Shown here one piece after another: positions 17,458 to 25,341 of a stretch of DNA of 64,000 nucleotides. Under the pieces are notes generated by a model. It was not told the origin of the DNA. It was given only the letters and a program-made list of their open reading frames with translations, and searched no databases. A program made the position numbers and the translations under genes. The DNA lies in contig NZ_JARCJD010000017.1 of assembly GCF_028890115.1 (NCBI RefSeq), positions 1 to 64,000 of the forward strand, read 5' to 3'. Source of the DNA: Phaeobacter sp. QD34_24 (lineage in GTDB: Bacteria; Pseudomonadota; Alphaproteobacteria; Rhodobacterales; Rhodobacteraceae). Position 1 is the first letter of the stretch. The number at the start of each line of letters is the position of its first letter.

Positions 17458-18642
17458 TCAGCGGGTCAGCTCGCGCATGCCCTTTTCCAGCCCATGCAGG
17501 GTCATCGGCACCATGTTGTTTTCGAAGATCTCGCGGATCATGCCGATGGAATGGGTGTGATCCCAGTATTTCTCGGGCACCGGGTTGATCCAGAGGTTCG
17601 ACGCCCATTGCTCGCGGGCGCGCTGCAGCCAGACCTGACCGGCCTCCTGGTTCCAATGCTCGTTGGCGCCGCCGGGATAGGCGATCTCATAGGGCGACAT
17701 AGAGGCATCGCCCACGAAGATGCATTTGTAGTCGGGGCCATAGGTGCGCAGCACCTCATGGGTGGGCGTTTGCGCATCCCAGCGGCGGCGGTTGTCGCGC
17801 CACACGCCTTCGTAGAGGCAGTTGTGGAAGTAGAAGTATTCCAGGTGTTTGAACTCGCTTCGCGCGGCCGAGAACAGCTCTTCCACCACCTTGATATGAG
17901 GATCCATCGAGCCGCCCACATCCAGGAACAGCAGCACCTTCACGGCATTGTGGCGCTCGGGGCGGGTCTTAACGTCCAGGTAGCCGTGTTCGGCGGTGGC
18001 GCGGATGGTGTGGTCGAGATCCAGCTCTTCCTGCGCGCCCTCGCGCACCCAGCGGCGCAGGCGTTTCAGGGCGACCTTGATGTTGCGGGTGCCCAGCTCC
18101 ACATCGCCATCCAGATTGCGGAACTCCCGCTTGTCCCAGACCTTGACCGCACGGCCATGGCGGCCCTCTTTCTGGCCGATGCGCACGCCCTCGGGATTGT
18201 AGCCATAGGCGCCAAAGGGAGAGGTGCCGGCGGTACCGATCCACTTGTTGCCGCCCTGGTGACGCCCTTCCTGTTCCTTCAGGCGTTCCTGCAGGGCCTC
18301 CATCAGCTTCTCAAAGCCGCCCATCGCCTCGATCTCGGCGCGCTCTTCCTCGGAAAGATGCTTTTCCGCCATCTTGCGCAGCCATTCCTCTGGGATGTCC
18401 ACGGCTTCCAGGACGGCAGAGGCGGGCAGTGCCTCCAGCCCTTCGAATGTGGCGGCGAAGGCGCGGTCGAACTTGTCGATATTGCGCTCGTCCTTCACCA
18501 TGGCGGCGCGGGCCAGATAGTAGAAGGCGTCGATGTCGTAGGTCGCCAATCCCCGTTTCATCCCCTCCAGAAAGGTCAGATACTCCCGCAGGGACACGGG
18601 AACGGAGGCCTTTCGCAGGTTCTCGAAAAAGGGCTGGAACAT
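17458..18642 (-). CDS. VWA-domain CoxE-like protein
   Basis: This 394-aa protein has an N-terminal helical region with MFQPFFENLRKASVPVSLRE, a charged linker, and a C-terminal von Willebrand factor A domain with a modified MIDAS DVGGSMD (about 242; usual DxSxS) and a later GDASMSPYE. CoxE/YehP-like VWA proteins work with MoxR AAA ATPases to mature or remodel client complexes. A MoxR gene lies 2.3 kb upstream on the same strand. The client here is unknown. Confidence 0.9.
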   Translation of the reverse strand: MFQPFFENLRKASVPVSLREYLTFLEGMKRGLATYDIDAFYYLARAAMVKDERNIDKFDRAFAATFEGLEALPASAVLEAVDIPEEWLRKMAEKHLSEEERAEIEAMGGFEKLMEALQERLKEQEGRHQGGNKWIGTAGTSPFGAYGYNPEGVRIGQKEGRHGRAVKVWDKREFRNLDGDVELGTRNIKVALKRLRRWVREGAQEELDLDHTIRATAEHGYLDVKTRPERHNAVKVLLFLDVGGSMDPHIKVVEELFSAARSEFKHLEYFYFHNCLYEGVWRDNRRRWDAQTPTHEVLRTYGPDYKCIFVGDASMSPYEIAYPGGANEHWNQEAGQVWLQRAREQWASNLWINPVPEKYWDHTHSIGMIREIFENNMVPMTLHGLEKGMRELTR

Positions 18643-18662
18643 CGGCTGTCTATCCTTGCGTC

Positions 18663-18830
18663 TTACACCGCCATCCGGTGAATGATCAGGGTGGCGAGCA
18701 TCCCGACAATACCAAAGGCGATGGCATAGACAGCGCCATATTGCAGCATGTCGGCCAGATTGCCGTTACGTTTCCGCGCTGTCAGGACGCCCAAAGTGGC
18801 CCCCAGCAGCAAAGCAGCGATTACGATCAT
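18663..18830 (-). CDS. 55-aa conserved-type membrane protein
   Basis: An ATG-started frame of 55 aa with two hydrophobic helices (MIVIAALLLGATLGVLTA and AVYAIAFGIVGMLATLIIH) around a short basic loop (RKRNGNLADMLQY). The composition, position directly before the VWA gene (20 bp) and minus-strand collinearity support a real gene. Similar tiny membrane proteins occur in Rhodobacteraceae, sometimes mislabelled as apolipoprotein acyltransferase; no function is known. Confidence 0.68.
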   Translation of the reverse strand: MIVIAALLLGATLGVLTARKRNGNLADMLQYGAVYAIAFGIVGMLATLIIHRMAV

Positions 18831-18896
18831 ATGTCTTCCGCCTGTTTCATCCTGTTACCTGCGCGGTTCGGGCCGGGCCAATCGGTCCCGATGCGA

Positions 18897-20276
18897 TCAG
18901 TTGGTTCGGGGCCTGAGGCCCGCCACTTCCTGCAGTTTGGCGCGCACCGCCCAATCCGGGCCAAACCCGTATCGCGCCCAGCCAAGGCTGTCCAGCCTGA
19001 CCGCGGCGGCGGCGTCGAATTGCCCCGCAAGGTCTAGCGCTTCGGCCTGCATCATCAAGGCGGTGGCCAAAAGAGCCGCGTTTTCGTGGCGGGCGGCGAT
19101 CTGGGGCACGGGGTCCAGCTGTGCCAGCGCCCTGTCCGGCTGACCTTGGGCAATGGCCTGGGCGGCCATGCGGGGGCGCAGGCGGGCCTGGTGCAGCTCG
19201 GTTCCGGGCTGGGTGCGCAGGATTTCCATCGCGGCCAGGAACATCTCTTGCGCGGCGTTCGGGTTTTCGGCCTGGATCAGGCGCCCCAGCACATAAAGCG
19301 CCTGCGCGTGCCGGTGGTCGCGCAAGCCATTGTCGCGGGCGATCCGCAGGGCGGTCCGTGCCGCGTTCTGGCGTTGCGGCAGGCGGGTATCGGGGCCAAG
19401 GGCCGTTTCGATCGCATCGATCCAGGCGCGCGGCGTGCGCTGCAACGGGCGGGGCGCGATGCGCTGTCCCGCCGGGTTGAGCCGGGCCAGAAGGGCGGGC
19501 AGGCGGGCGGCGACCTCGGCACGGCTGAGCCCGGTGTGCAGCTCCGGCGCATAGGTCGCACGCAGGATCAGCATGTCAAAGCCGGTCAGAACGGTATGCA
19601 CATTGTCGTCGTTGAAGACCGAATCCGGCAACCGGTAGAGATCGTTCAAGGGGCCGATGGCCTGGGCCAGTTCCTCGTGCAGGCAGTCGCGGGCCTCTTG
19701 CGGGCTGACATCGTTGGGCAGGAAAATGGCAAGCTGTTCGCGGCTGCGCAGCTGGCTCCAATCGGTGTCGGGGCTGCGCCGCTTGCGGCGGAACTCGGCC
19801 AGGGACGACACGTTCGGCACCACGAAACAGGCGGCCTTGGGCAGGGCCTTGCGGATCGCCTTGCGCGATACCGTCTCAACGGTGATATGCGCAGGCCCGC
19901 CGGTGACCTCGGCAATGTCCACCCCCGCCTCATCGCGCAGCCTGTGCAGCAGCCGGTTCAGATCCTGGCGAAAGCCCGGTTTCGCGGTGCCCGTCAGCCG
20001 CAGGGTGACCGGCTCTTCAAAGCGGGTAAAGACGGGCAGGGTGCCGCCGCCTTCGAGATTGAAGTGAAGGTCCAGGAAATCCCGCGCGATATCGCTGTTG
20101 GCCCGGATCGGTGGCTGGGGGTGAGAGCTGCCAAAGGCCTTCGCCGGGGGCAGGGTGCTGTCCGCGATGGCGGCGCGGCTGGGCTGATCGACATCAACGC
20201 CAGCGCTGCAGCCGGTGAGGGCCGCCACGCCAAAGGCCAGCAGGGCGCGTCGAAGAAGGGGCGCGAGGGAGGTCAA
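18897..20276 (-). CDS. DUF2927-family lipoprotein
   Basis: A 459-aa exported protein with a lipoprotein signal (hydrophobic stretch then LTGCS). The middle (about 60-230) matches DUF2927: DLHFNLEGGGTLPVFTRFEEPV, ACFVVPN, and CLHEELAQAIGPLNDLYRLP followed by DSVFNDDN, where HEE-x3 plus Asp residues could form a metal site. The C-terminal 200 residues are Ala/Arg/Leu-rich helices of TPR-like appearance. It ends 2 bp from the GNAT gene upstream, so both are probably co-transcribed. Function unknown. Confidence 0.83.
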   Translation of the reverse strand: MTSLAPLLRRALLAFGVAALTGCSAGVDVDQPSRAAIADSTLPPAKAFGSSHPQPPIRANSDIARDFLDLHFNLEGGGTLPVFTRFEEPVTLRLTGTAKPGFRQDLNRLLHRLRDEAGVDIAEVTGGPAHITVETVSRKAIRKALPKAACFVVPNVSSLAEFRRKRRSPDTDWSQLRSREQLAIFLPNDVSPQEARDCLHEELAQAIGPLNDLYRLPDSVFNDDNVHTVLTGFDMLILRATYAPELHTGLSRAEVAARLPALLARLNPAGQRIAPRPLQRTPRAWIDAIETALGPDTRLPQRQNAARTALRIARDNGLRDHRHAQALYVLGRLIQAENPNAAQEMFLAAMEILRTQPGTELHQARLRPRMAAQAIAQGQPDRALAQLDPVPQIAARHENAALLATALMMQAEALDLAGQFDAAAAVRLDSLGWARYGFGPDWAVRAKLQEVAGLRPRTN

Positions 20277-20277
20277 A

Positions 20278-20733
20278 TCAACCTCGCTGATAGCGCAGGA
20301 AGGGGGTCAGCTTGCCGATGCGGTCATAGAGGCGCCGCGCGGTTTCATTGCTGTCCTGGGTCAGCCAGTAGACATTGGCGGCCTTGCGCGCGTCTGCGGC
20401 TTGGTAGACCGCCTCGATCAGCGCCCGTCCCACGCCGGTGCCACGGCTTTCCGGATCGGCATAAAGGTCCTGCAGGTAGCAGACCTCATTGATGTTCCAG
20501 GCGTGCGGGTGAAAGACATAATGCGTTAGCCCCACCAGCCGGTCTCCCGCGTCAGCGACAAAGCAGGAGAAAGAGGCCGGATCATCGCTCAGCAAGCGGG
20601 AAAACAGCGTCTGATAAACCTCTTCGGGAGCGGAGGTGTTGTAGAAGTCCAGATAGGCCGTCCAAAGACGGCGCCATTCGGCTTCATCCGAGGGCTGCAG
20701 CGGGCGAATGGTGGGAGCGGGTGAGGTGGTCAC
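20278..20733 (-). CDS. GNAT family N-acetyltransferase
   Basis: A 151-aa single-domain acetyltransferase. It starts with TIRPLQPSDEAEWRRLWTAYLDFY and has the acetyl-CoA loop in LQDLYADPESRGTGVGRALIEAVY (about 87-110), then VYWLTQDSNETARRLYDRIG. This pattern is shared by GNATs acting on small amines or amino acids; the substrate is not known. It is followed 1 bp later by the DUF2927 gene on the same strand. Confidence 0.9.
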   Translation of the reverse strand: MTTSPAPTIRPLQPSDEAEWRRLWTAYLDFYNTSAPEEVYQTLFSRLLSDDPASFSCFVADAGDRLVGLTHYVFHPHAWNINEVCYLQDLYADPESRGTGVGRALIEAVYQAADARKAANVYWLTQDSNETARRLYDRIGKLTPFLRYQRG

Positions 20734-20855
20734 GCCTGTGGTCCTTGAACTATGGGGTTGTCTGAAACGGCGGGATGCCTGTTACGGCAGTATGGTCATG
20801 GGGCTGCGGCTTTGTGAAGTGGCGGCCGGTGACGAGACCAGATTGGTGGCAATAA

Positions 20856-20883
20856 AGTAAAACGCCCGCTGTGGCAGCGGGCG
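20856..20883 (-). terminator. Rho-independent terminator after moxR
   Basis: A perfect 9-bp stem (CGCCCGCTG / CAGCGGGCG) with a 3-nt loop, followed on the minus strand by TTTTACTTTATT. It lies 33 bases after the moxR stop and separates moxR from the GNAT-DUF2927-VWA group. Confidence 0.88.
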
Positions 20884-20916
20884 CATCGGGCCGGATCGAC
20901 TGGGCTGCCCTGTGGG

Positions 20917-21756
20917 TCAGCGCCGTCCCCGCGCCATGAAGGCGAGCCGTTCGAACAGGTGCACGTCCTGTTCGTTCTTCAGTAGCGCGCCGTGCAGCTT
21001 CGGCAGGGCATCGGCGCCATCGCGGGCCAGATCCTCGGGGGTGAGGTCTTCTGCGAGCAGCAGCTTCAGCCAGTCGATCACCTCGGAGGTGGAGGGTTTC
21101 TTCTTCAGCCCGGCAGTATCGCGGATCTCGTAAAACTGGGTCAGCGCCGTGGTCAACAGGCTTTCCTTGATGCCGGGGTGATGCACCTCGACGATCTTCC
21201 TCATGGTCTCGGCATCGGGGAACTGGATGTAGTGGAAGAAACAGCGACGCAGAAAGGCGTCCGGCAGTTCCTTTTCGTTGTTGGAGGTGATGATCATGAT
21301 CGGGCGCTGCTTGGCGCGGATCGTCTCGCCGGTCTCGTAGACGTGGAACTCCATCTTGTCGAGCTCCTGCAACAGGTCATTGGGGAACTCGATATCGGCC
21401 TTGTCGATCTCGTCGATCAAGAGCACGACCTTTTCATCGGCCTCGAAGGCCTCCCAAAGCTTGCCCTTCTTTATGTAGTTGCGCACGTCATGCACGCGCT
21501 CGTCGCCCAGCTGGCTGTCGCGCAACCGGCTGACCGCATCGTATTCGTAAAGACCCTGCTGGGCGCGGGTGGTGGATTTCACGTTCCACTCGATGATCCG
21601 CAGGCCAAGGGCATCGGCCACCTGTTTGGCCAGTTCGGTCTTGCCGGTGCCGGGCTCTCCCTTGACCAGTAGCGGGCGCTCCAGCGTCACGGCGGCATTC
21701 ACGGCCACCTTCAGATCATCCGTTGCAACATAGTCCTTGGTGCCCTGAAACTGCAT
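20917..21756 (-). CDS. MoxR-family AAA+ ATPase
   Basis: A 279-aa MoxR ATPase, starting MQFQGTKDYVATDDLK with AGGA 5 nt upstream. Walker A is GEPGTGKTELAKQ (about 33-45), Walker B LLIDEIDKADIEFPNDLLQELD (split by a typical MoxR insertion), and sensor 1 IIITSNNEKELPDAFLRR. MoxR ATPases act as chaperones that insert cofactors or activate complexes together with VWA partners, here most likely the CoxE-like VWA protein at 17458-18642. A longer frame to 21804 lacks a ribosome binding site. Confidence 0.94.
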   Translation of the reverse strand: MQFQGTKDYVATDDLKVAVNAAVTLERPLLVKGEPGTGKTELAKQVADALGLRIIEWNVKSTTRAQQGLYEYDAVSRLRDSQLGDERVHDVRNYIKKGKLWEAFEADEKVVLLIDEIDKADIEFPNDLLQELDKMEFHVYETGETIRAKQRPIMIITSNNEKELPDAFLRRCFFHYIQFPDAETMRKIVEVHHPGIKESLLTTALTQFYEIRDTAGLKKKPSTSEVIDWLKLLLAEDLTPEDLARDGADALPKLHGALLKNEQDVHLFERLAFMARGRR

Positions 21757-21964
21757 GTCCGTCCTGCATCCCTTGTTGTTTCCATTGCGCATAGGCCAGC
21801 ACAAGCCATCGGTGCGGCGCGATTAGAGCGCTTTTAACCCGCCGCGTTTACTATTGTGTAGTGACAATCTGTGTCGCAGGGGATAAACGCTGCGGCATCG
21901 GGAGCCGCAGTGCTTGGAACAAATTGAAGAGACCAGCATTATGGGCCAGACCGAAGGAGCCGAA

Positions 21965-22387
21965 ATGAAGCAAGAAATGTTTCTGCCGGAAGACTATCGT
22001 CCGGCCGAAGACGAGCCTTTCATGAATGATAGGCACGCCGAGTATTTCCGTCGCAAGCTGTTGAATTGGAAGCAGGAACTCCTGGCGGAGAGCCGCGACA
22101 CCATCGAAGGTTTGCAGGACAACACCCGAAACATTCCCGATGTTGCCGACCGCGCCAGCGAGGAAACGGATCGCGCGCTTGAGCTGCGCACCCGTGATCG
22201 CCAGCGCAAACTGGTCGCCAAGATCGACGCCGCCATCCGCCGCATCGACGAGGGCGAATATGGTTACTGCGAAGTCACCGGAGAGCCGATTTCGCTGAAA
22301 CGCCTGGATGCGCGCCCGATCGCCACCATGAGCCTTGAGGCGCAAGAGCGTCACGAGCGCCGCGAAAAGGTCCACCGCGACGACTAA
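21965..22387 (+). CDS. dksA: RNA polymerase-binding transcription factor DksA (single-Cys form)
   Basis: The chosen ATG (AAGGAG, 5-nt spacer) gives 140 aa; an in-frame ATG at 21914 is less well supported. The long coiled coil carries the tip DVADRASEE, matching the D-x-x-D-x-A residues that enter the RNA polymerase secondary channel. The zinc-finger region reads GYCEVTGEPI and ATMSLEAQ, so three of four zinc-ligand Cys of E. coli DksA are Thr, Ser and Ala. Single-Cys DksA proteins are known from Pseudomonas (DksA2) and Rhodobacter. It modulates stringent-response transcription with ppGpp and has its own terminator. Confidence 0.95.
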   Translation: MKQEMFLPEDYRPAEDEPFMNDRHAEYFRRKLLNWKQELLAESRDTIEGLQDNTRNIPDVADRASEETDRALELRTRDRQRKLVAKIDAAIRRIDEGEYGYCEVTGEPISLKRLDARPIATMSLEAQERHERREKVHRDD

Positions 22388-22411
22388 CTGCGCGGGAAAG
22401 CCAGAAATATG

Positions 22412-22441
22412 AACGTCGGGGCCTGCGGCTCCGGCGTTTTT
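22412..22441 (+). terminator. Rho-independent terminator of dksA
   Basis: A 12-bp stem starting AACGTCGGGGCC with a 3-nt loop and two G-T pairs, followed by TTTTCGTTT-like sequence, 25 bases after the dksA stop. Confidence 0.9.
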
Positions 22442-22479
22442 CGTTTATGGCAGAGACAAGCGGAGATTCTGCAGGTCCC

Positions 22480-23649
22480 ATGGAACTGAAAGACACGAAA
22501 ATCACCATCATCGGCGCCGGGATTGGCGGGCTAGCGGCAGCCATCGCGCTGCGCCGCCAGGGCGCGCGGGTGACGGTGCTGGAGCAGGCCGAGGCGATCT
22601 CGGAAGTGGGGGCGGGGCTGCAGATCACACCGAATGGGCTGGCGGTGCTGAAGGCGCTGGACCTGGCCCAGGATCTGGCCTGGTGTTCGCAGCGCGCGCG
22701 CGCCGTGGTTCTGCGCAGCCATGCCCGCAGTGCGGAAGTGCTGCGCCTCGATCTGGAGCAATATGCCTCCGACCTGCGCTATTACTTCGTGCATCGCTCG
22801 GACCTGATCGGCATCCTGGCCGCAGCTGCCCGCCGCGACGGGGTGCAGGTGCGCCTGCTGCAGAAGGTCGAGCAGGTGGAGCCGGGCGCGCAGCCCAGGG
22901 TGCTGCTTGCCAACGGGGCCCATTGTGGCAGCGATCTGGTGGTGGGGGCGGATGGCCTGCACTCGCGCCTGCGTGCCGCGCTCAATGGTGCGGCCAAGCC
23001 GTTTTTCACCGGCCAGGTGGCCTGGCGCGCCATTGTGCCCAATACAGTGGGGCTGGGGCCGGAGGCGCAGGTCTTCATGGGGCCGGGGCGGCACCTGGTG
23101 GCCTATCCGCTTCGGGATGGTTCCGTGGTGAATCTGGTGGCCGCGCAGGAGCGCAAGGCATGGGCCGAAGAAGGCTGGAATTTCAAGGATGACCCGCAGA
23201 ACCTGCGCCGCGCCTTTGCCGGATTCGGCGGTATCGCGGGAGAGCTGTTGCGCGCTGTCGATGACGTTGCGCTCTGGGGATTGTTCCGTCACGAGGTGGC
23301 GGAGTCCTGGCATGGTGAAGGTCTGGCCCTGCTGGGGGATGCGGCCCATCCCACATTGCCCTTCATGGCGCAGGGGGCGAATCTGGCGCTGGAGGATGCC
23401 TGGAGCCTGTCCGCGTGCTTGAGCCAGGCGCCGGATATGCCATCGGGGCTTGCACTATACCAGGCCCGCCGTCGCGACCGCGCGGCGAAGGTGGTTGCCG
23501 CTGCCAATGGCAATGCCTGGAAATATCACCTGCGCCCGCCCTTCAACTGGCCCGCGCATCAGATCCTGAAACTGGGCGGCCGCCTTTTGCCGCAGATGAT
23601 GGTGGGGCAGTTCGACTGGATCTACCGCCACGATGTGACCGCCCTCTAA
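22480..23649 (+). CDS. FAD-dependent monooxygenase (salicylate hydroxylase-like)
   Basis: This 389-aa protein has the three flavoprotein hydroxylase motifs: dinucleotide fold ITIIGAGIGGLAAAIALRRQ (about 6-25), the DG motif VVGADGLHSRLRA, and the GD motif ALLGDAAHPTLPFMAQGANL. It belongs to the NAD(P)H-dependent aromatic hydroxylases related to salicylate and 3-hydroxybenzoate hydroxylases; the true substrate is not evident. I chose the second ATG (AGG box) because the first at 22447 sits directly on the dksA terminator with no ribosome binding site. It converges with the xth gene. Confidence 0.9.
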   Translation: MELKDTKITIIGAGIGGLAAAIALRRQGARVTVLEQAEAISEVGAGLQITPNGLAVLKALDLAQDLAWCSQRARAVVLRSHARSAEVLRLDLEQYASDLRYYFVHRSDLIGILAAAARRDGVQVRLLQKVEQVEPGAQPRVLLANGAHCGSDLVVGADGLHSRLRAALNGAAKPFFTGQVAWRAIVPNTVGLGPEAQVFMGPGRHLVAYPLRDGSVVNLVAAQERKAWAEEGWNFKDDPQNLRRAFAGFGGIAGELLRAVDDVALWGLFRHEVAESWHGEGLALLGDAAHPTLPFMAQGANLALEDAWSLSACLSQAPDMPSGLALYQARRRDRAAKVVAAANGNAWKYHLRPPFNWPAHQILKLGGRLLPQMMVGQFDWIYRHDVTAL

Positions 23650-23656
23650 GGCGCGC

Positions 23657-24463
23657 TCAAAGATCCAGTTCGACCCAGACCGGCACGTGGTCCGAGGGTT
23701 TTTCACGCCCGCGCACATCCTTGTCGATCTGACAGTCCAGCAGAAGATCCGCCGCCTGCGGGGTCAGCAGGAAATGATCGATGCGGATGCCGTCGTCGCG
23801 GTTCCAGGCGCCTGCCTGGTAGTCCCAGAAGGAATAGTGTCCCGGCCCCGGGTGGCGGGCGCGGAAGGCTTCGGTGAAGCCGAGGTTCACGATGCGCTGA
23901 AAGGCGGCGCGGCTTTCGGGGCGGTGCAGGGCGTCGTCGATCCAGGCCTCGGGGCGCTTGGCGTCTTCGGGCTGGGGGATGATGTTGTAGTCGCCCGCCA
24001 TCAGGGCAGGCATCTCATCGGCCATCAGGTCCCTGGCGCGGTCGCGCAGCCGCTCCATCCAGGCCAGCTTGTAGGCGTATTTGCCGCCCGCGACCGGGGT
24101 GCCATCGGCCTGCAGTTCCACCGGGTTGCCATTGGGCAGGTAGAGCCCGCAGATGCGGATGGCCTGCTTGCCGACCACGGTGGCCTCGATCCAGCGGGCC
24201 TGTTCGTCGCTGTCATCGCCGGGCAGGCCGCGGCGCACATCCTCCAGCGGCAGTTTCGACATGATCGCCACCCCGTTGAAGCTTTTCTGGCCGTGGGTTT
24301 CCACGTTGTAGCCACGCTCTTCGAAGATCTCGCGCGGGAAGGCCTCGTCCACCGATTTGATCTCCTGCAGAACCGCCACGTCCGGTTGCGCTTCATCCAG
24401 CCAGTCGGGCAGCGCCTTGGCGCGGGCCTTGATGCCATTGATGTTGAAGGTGGCGATTTTCAT
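23657..24463 (-). CDS. xthA: Exodeoxyribonuclease III
   Basis: A 268-aa AP endonuclease/3'-exonuclease of the ExoIII family for base-excision repair. Motifs in order: IATFNINGIKAR, catalytic Glu in LQEIKSVDEAFP, YLPNGNPV, the Asp-Asn pair in AGDYNIIP, IRIDHFLLTP, and the terminal SDHVPVWVELDL. It converges with the FAD monooxygenase with 7 bp between stops. Confidence 0.96.
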   Translation of the reverse strand: MKIATFNINGIKARAKALPDWLDEAQPDVAVLQEIKSVDEAFPREIFEERGYNVETHGQKSFNGVAIMSKLPLEDVRRGLPGDDSDEQARWIEATVVGKQAIRICGLYLPNGNPVELQADGTPVAGGKYAYKLAWMERLRDRARDLMADEMPALMAGDYNIIPQPEDAKRPEAWIDDALHRPESRAAFQRIVNLGFTEAFRARHPGPGHYSFWDYQAGAWNRDDGIRIDHFLLTPQAADLLLDCQIDKDVRGREKPSDHVPVWVELDL

Positions 24464-24841
24464 GTCCGGTCTCCAGAAAGGCGCGGCTGCGGGCGTTTTG
24501 CGTTGCGATTTCTATCGCCCAAACGCCCCGGCAGAGCAAGAGCGCGCCCCGAAAGGCGAATCGTTTCTGTCGAGGTGTTCGGGCATGCCAGGGATCGTTT
24601 TGCGACTTCGTTGGTGTCTACCTTGAGTTGATGCCTGGGGTTGTGCAATACTGCCCGTGTGGACAAGGTTGGGCATAAGGTGTGCGTCAATTTAAATGAT
24701 TGATAACTAGTAATAATTTGTGGATTAAAGTTCAAGTTGCGACCGCAGAAAAAGCAACCGTAAATTGCAGTTTTCTGTTTTTGGGCGACGTCCTCCGTGC
24801 CAGCGTTTCAGGGCAATCACGCTTTAACGTTGGAGGTTTCC
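24464..24841 (+). other. AT-rich intergenic leader of the FSSGSAP repeat peptide
   Basis: About 380 bases, distinctly richer in A+T than its surroundings from about 24690 on. It contains the divergent start region of xth, several promoter-like patterns on the plus strand (for example TTGGGC and TTAAAT with a 17-base spacer near 24669-24697), a terminator-like hairpin (24746-24782) and a strong ribosome binding site GGAGG 5 nt before the next ATG. I see no gene in it. Confidence 0.55.
24746..24782 (+). promoter_or_regulatory. Terminator-like hairpin in the repeat-peptide leader
   Basis: The arms CAGAAAA and TTTTCTG (7 bp) plus GCAA and TTGC (4 bp), separated by a small internal loop, form a stem-loop followed by TTTTT. 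It ends about 60 bases before the start codon, so it could work as an attenuator. The stem is AT-rich and its strength is uncertain. Confidence 0.4.
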
Positions 24842-25189
24842 ATGACTGCATTGCTCAAGAAAAAACACATTCACACCACCGCTCAGACCGCGCCGGACAG
24901 CCTGTTTGGCGGCCATGGAGCCGAGATGTTCTCCTCGGGCTCGGCCCCCACGACCGACCTGCTCAGCGGTGGTGGCGCCGAGATGTTCTCTTCGGGGTCC
25001 GCGCCGTGCAGCGCCGACAGCCTGACCGGAGAAGCGGTGTCGCTGTTTTCCTCCGGCTCCGCTCCGGTTGCCGATGCCAGCCAGTCCTCGGGCGTTCTGA
25101 CCGGTCTGTTCTCGTCCGGTTCGGCGCCGCGGGCAGAGGCCAGCCGCACCCGGGGCGAGGCCACCGGCCTGTTTTCTTCGGGCAGCTAA
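24842..25189 (+). CDS. FSSGSAP-repeat peptide (unknown function; candidate multi-core precursor)
   Basis: A 115-aa hydrophilic, low-complexity protein. A basic N-terminal segment (MTALLKKKHIHTTAQ, residues 1-15) is followed by five repeats built on FSSGSAP, with Phe at 30, 49, 69, 90 and 111 (period 19, 20, 21, 21). Copies 1 and 2 are preceded by AEM, copy 3 by VSL, copies 4 and 5 by TGL; copy 5 ends FSSGS at the stop codon. Linkers vary in sequence. The start has a strong GGAGG site 5 nt upstream. There is no signal peptide and a single Cys (56). Layout resembles a ribosomal precursor peptide with several cores, but this is inference; a structural or phase-separating protein is possible. Confidence 0.82.
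   Translation: MTALLKKKHIHTTAQTAPDSLFGGHGAEMFSSGSAPTTDLLSGGGAEMFSSGSAPCSADSLTGEAVSLFSSGSAPVADASQSSGVLTGLFSSGSAPRAEASRTRGEATGLFSSGS
24920..25186 (+). repeat. Five degenerate coding repeats of about 60 bp
   Basis: Each unit encodes a 10-residue conserved block ending FSSGSAP and a variable 9-11-residue linker; the fifth is truncated after FSSGS. Serine and glycine codons differ between copies (for example TCC-TCG-GGC-TCG, TCT-TCG-GGG-TCC, TCG-TCC-GGT-TCG), so the similarity is at protein rather than DNA level. Confidence 0.9.
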
Positions 25190-25203
25190 GGGCGCGGCTG
25201 AAC

Positions 25204-25230
25204 GGCGCGCGTCCCGGTGAGGGGCGCGCC
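25204..25230 (+). other. Strong hairpin after the repeat-peptide gene
   Basis: The arms GGCGCGC and GCGCGCC (7 bp) plus CCC and GGG (3 bp, with a 2-base bulge) enclose a 5-nt loop. No T run follows, so it is more likely an mRNA-protecting or partial termination structure that raises the peptide:downstream product ratio. A second stem (25266-25273 with 25291-25298) follows. Confidence 0.6.
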
Positions 25231-25341
25231 ATGACAGATAGGGGCAGCTCCGGATCCCTCCGGGGGTGCCCCCAAGTTCCCGGATCCGTCGGGGGCACGC
25301 ATGGCAGCATAGGGCTGGCGCAGGCCAGGGGGGTGTCGACA

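Noticed and set aside
24920-25186. CRISPR array suspicion for periodic repeats near 25 kb
   Set aside because: Periodicity is about 60 bp inside one reading frame and repeats differ at DNA level; there are no identical direct repeats and no cas genes.
24700-25341. In-frame extension of the 367-aa protein over the repeat peptide
   Set aside because: It overlaps the repeat peptide in another frame; the repeat peptide has the strong start and conserved protein pattern, so the extension is a shadow.
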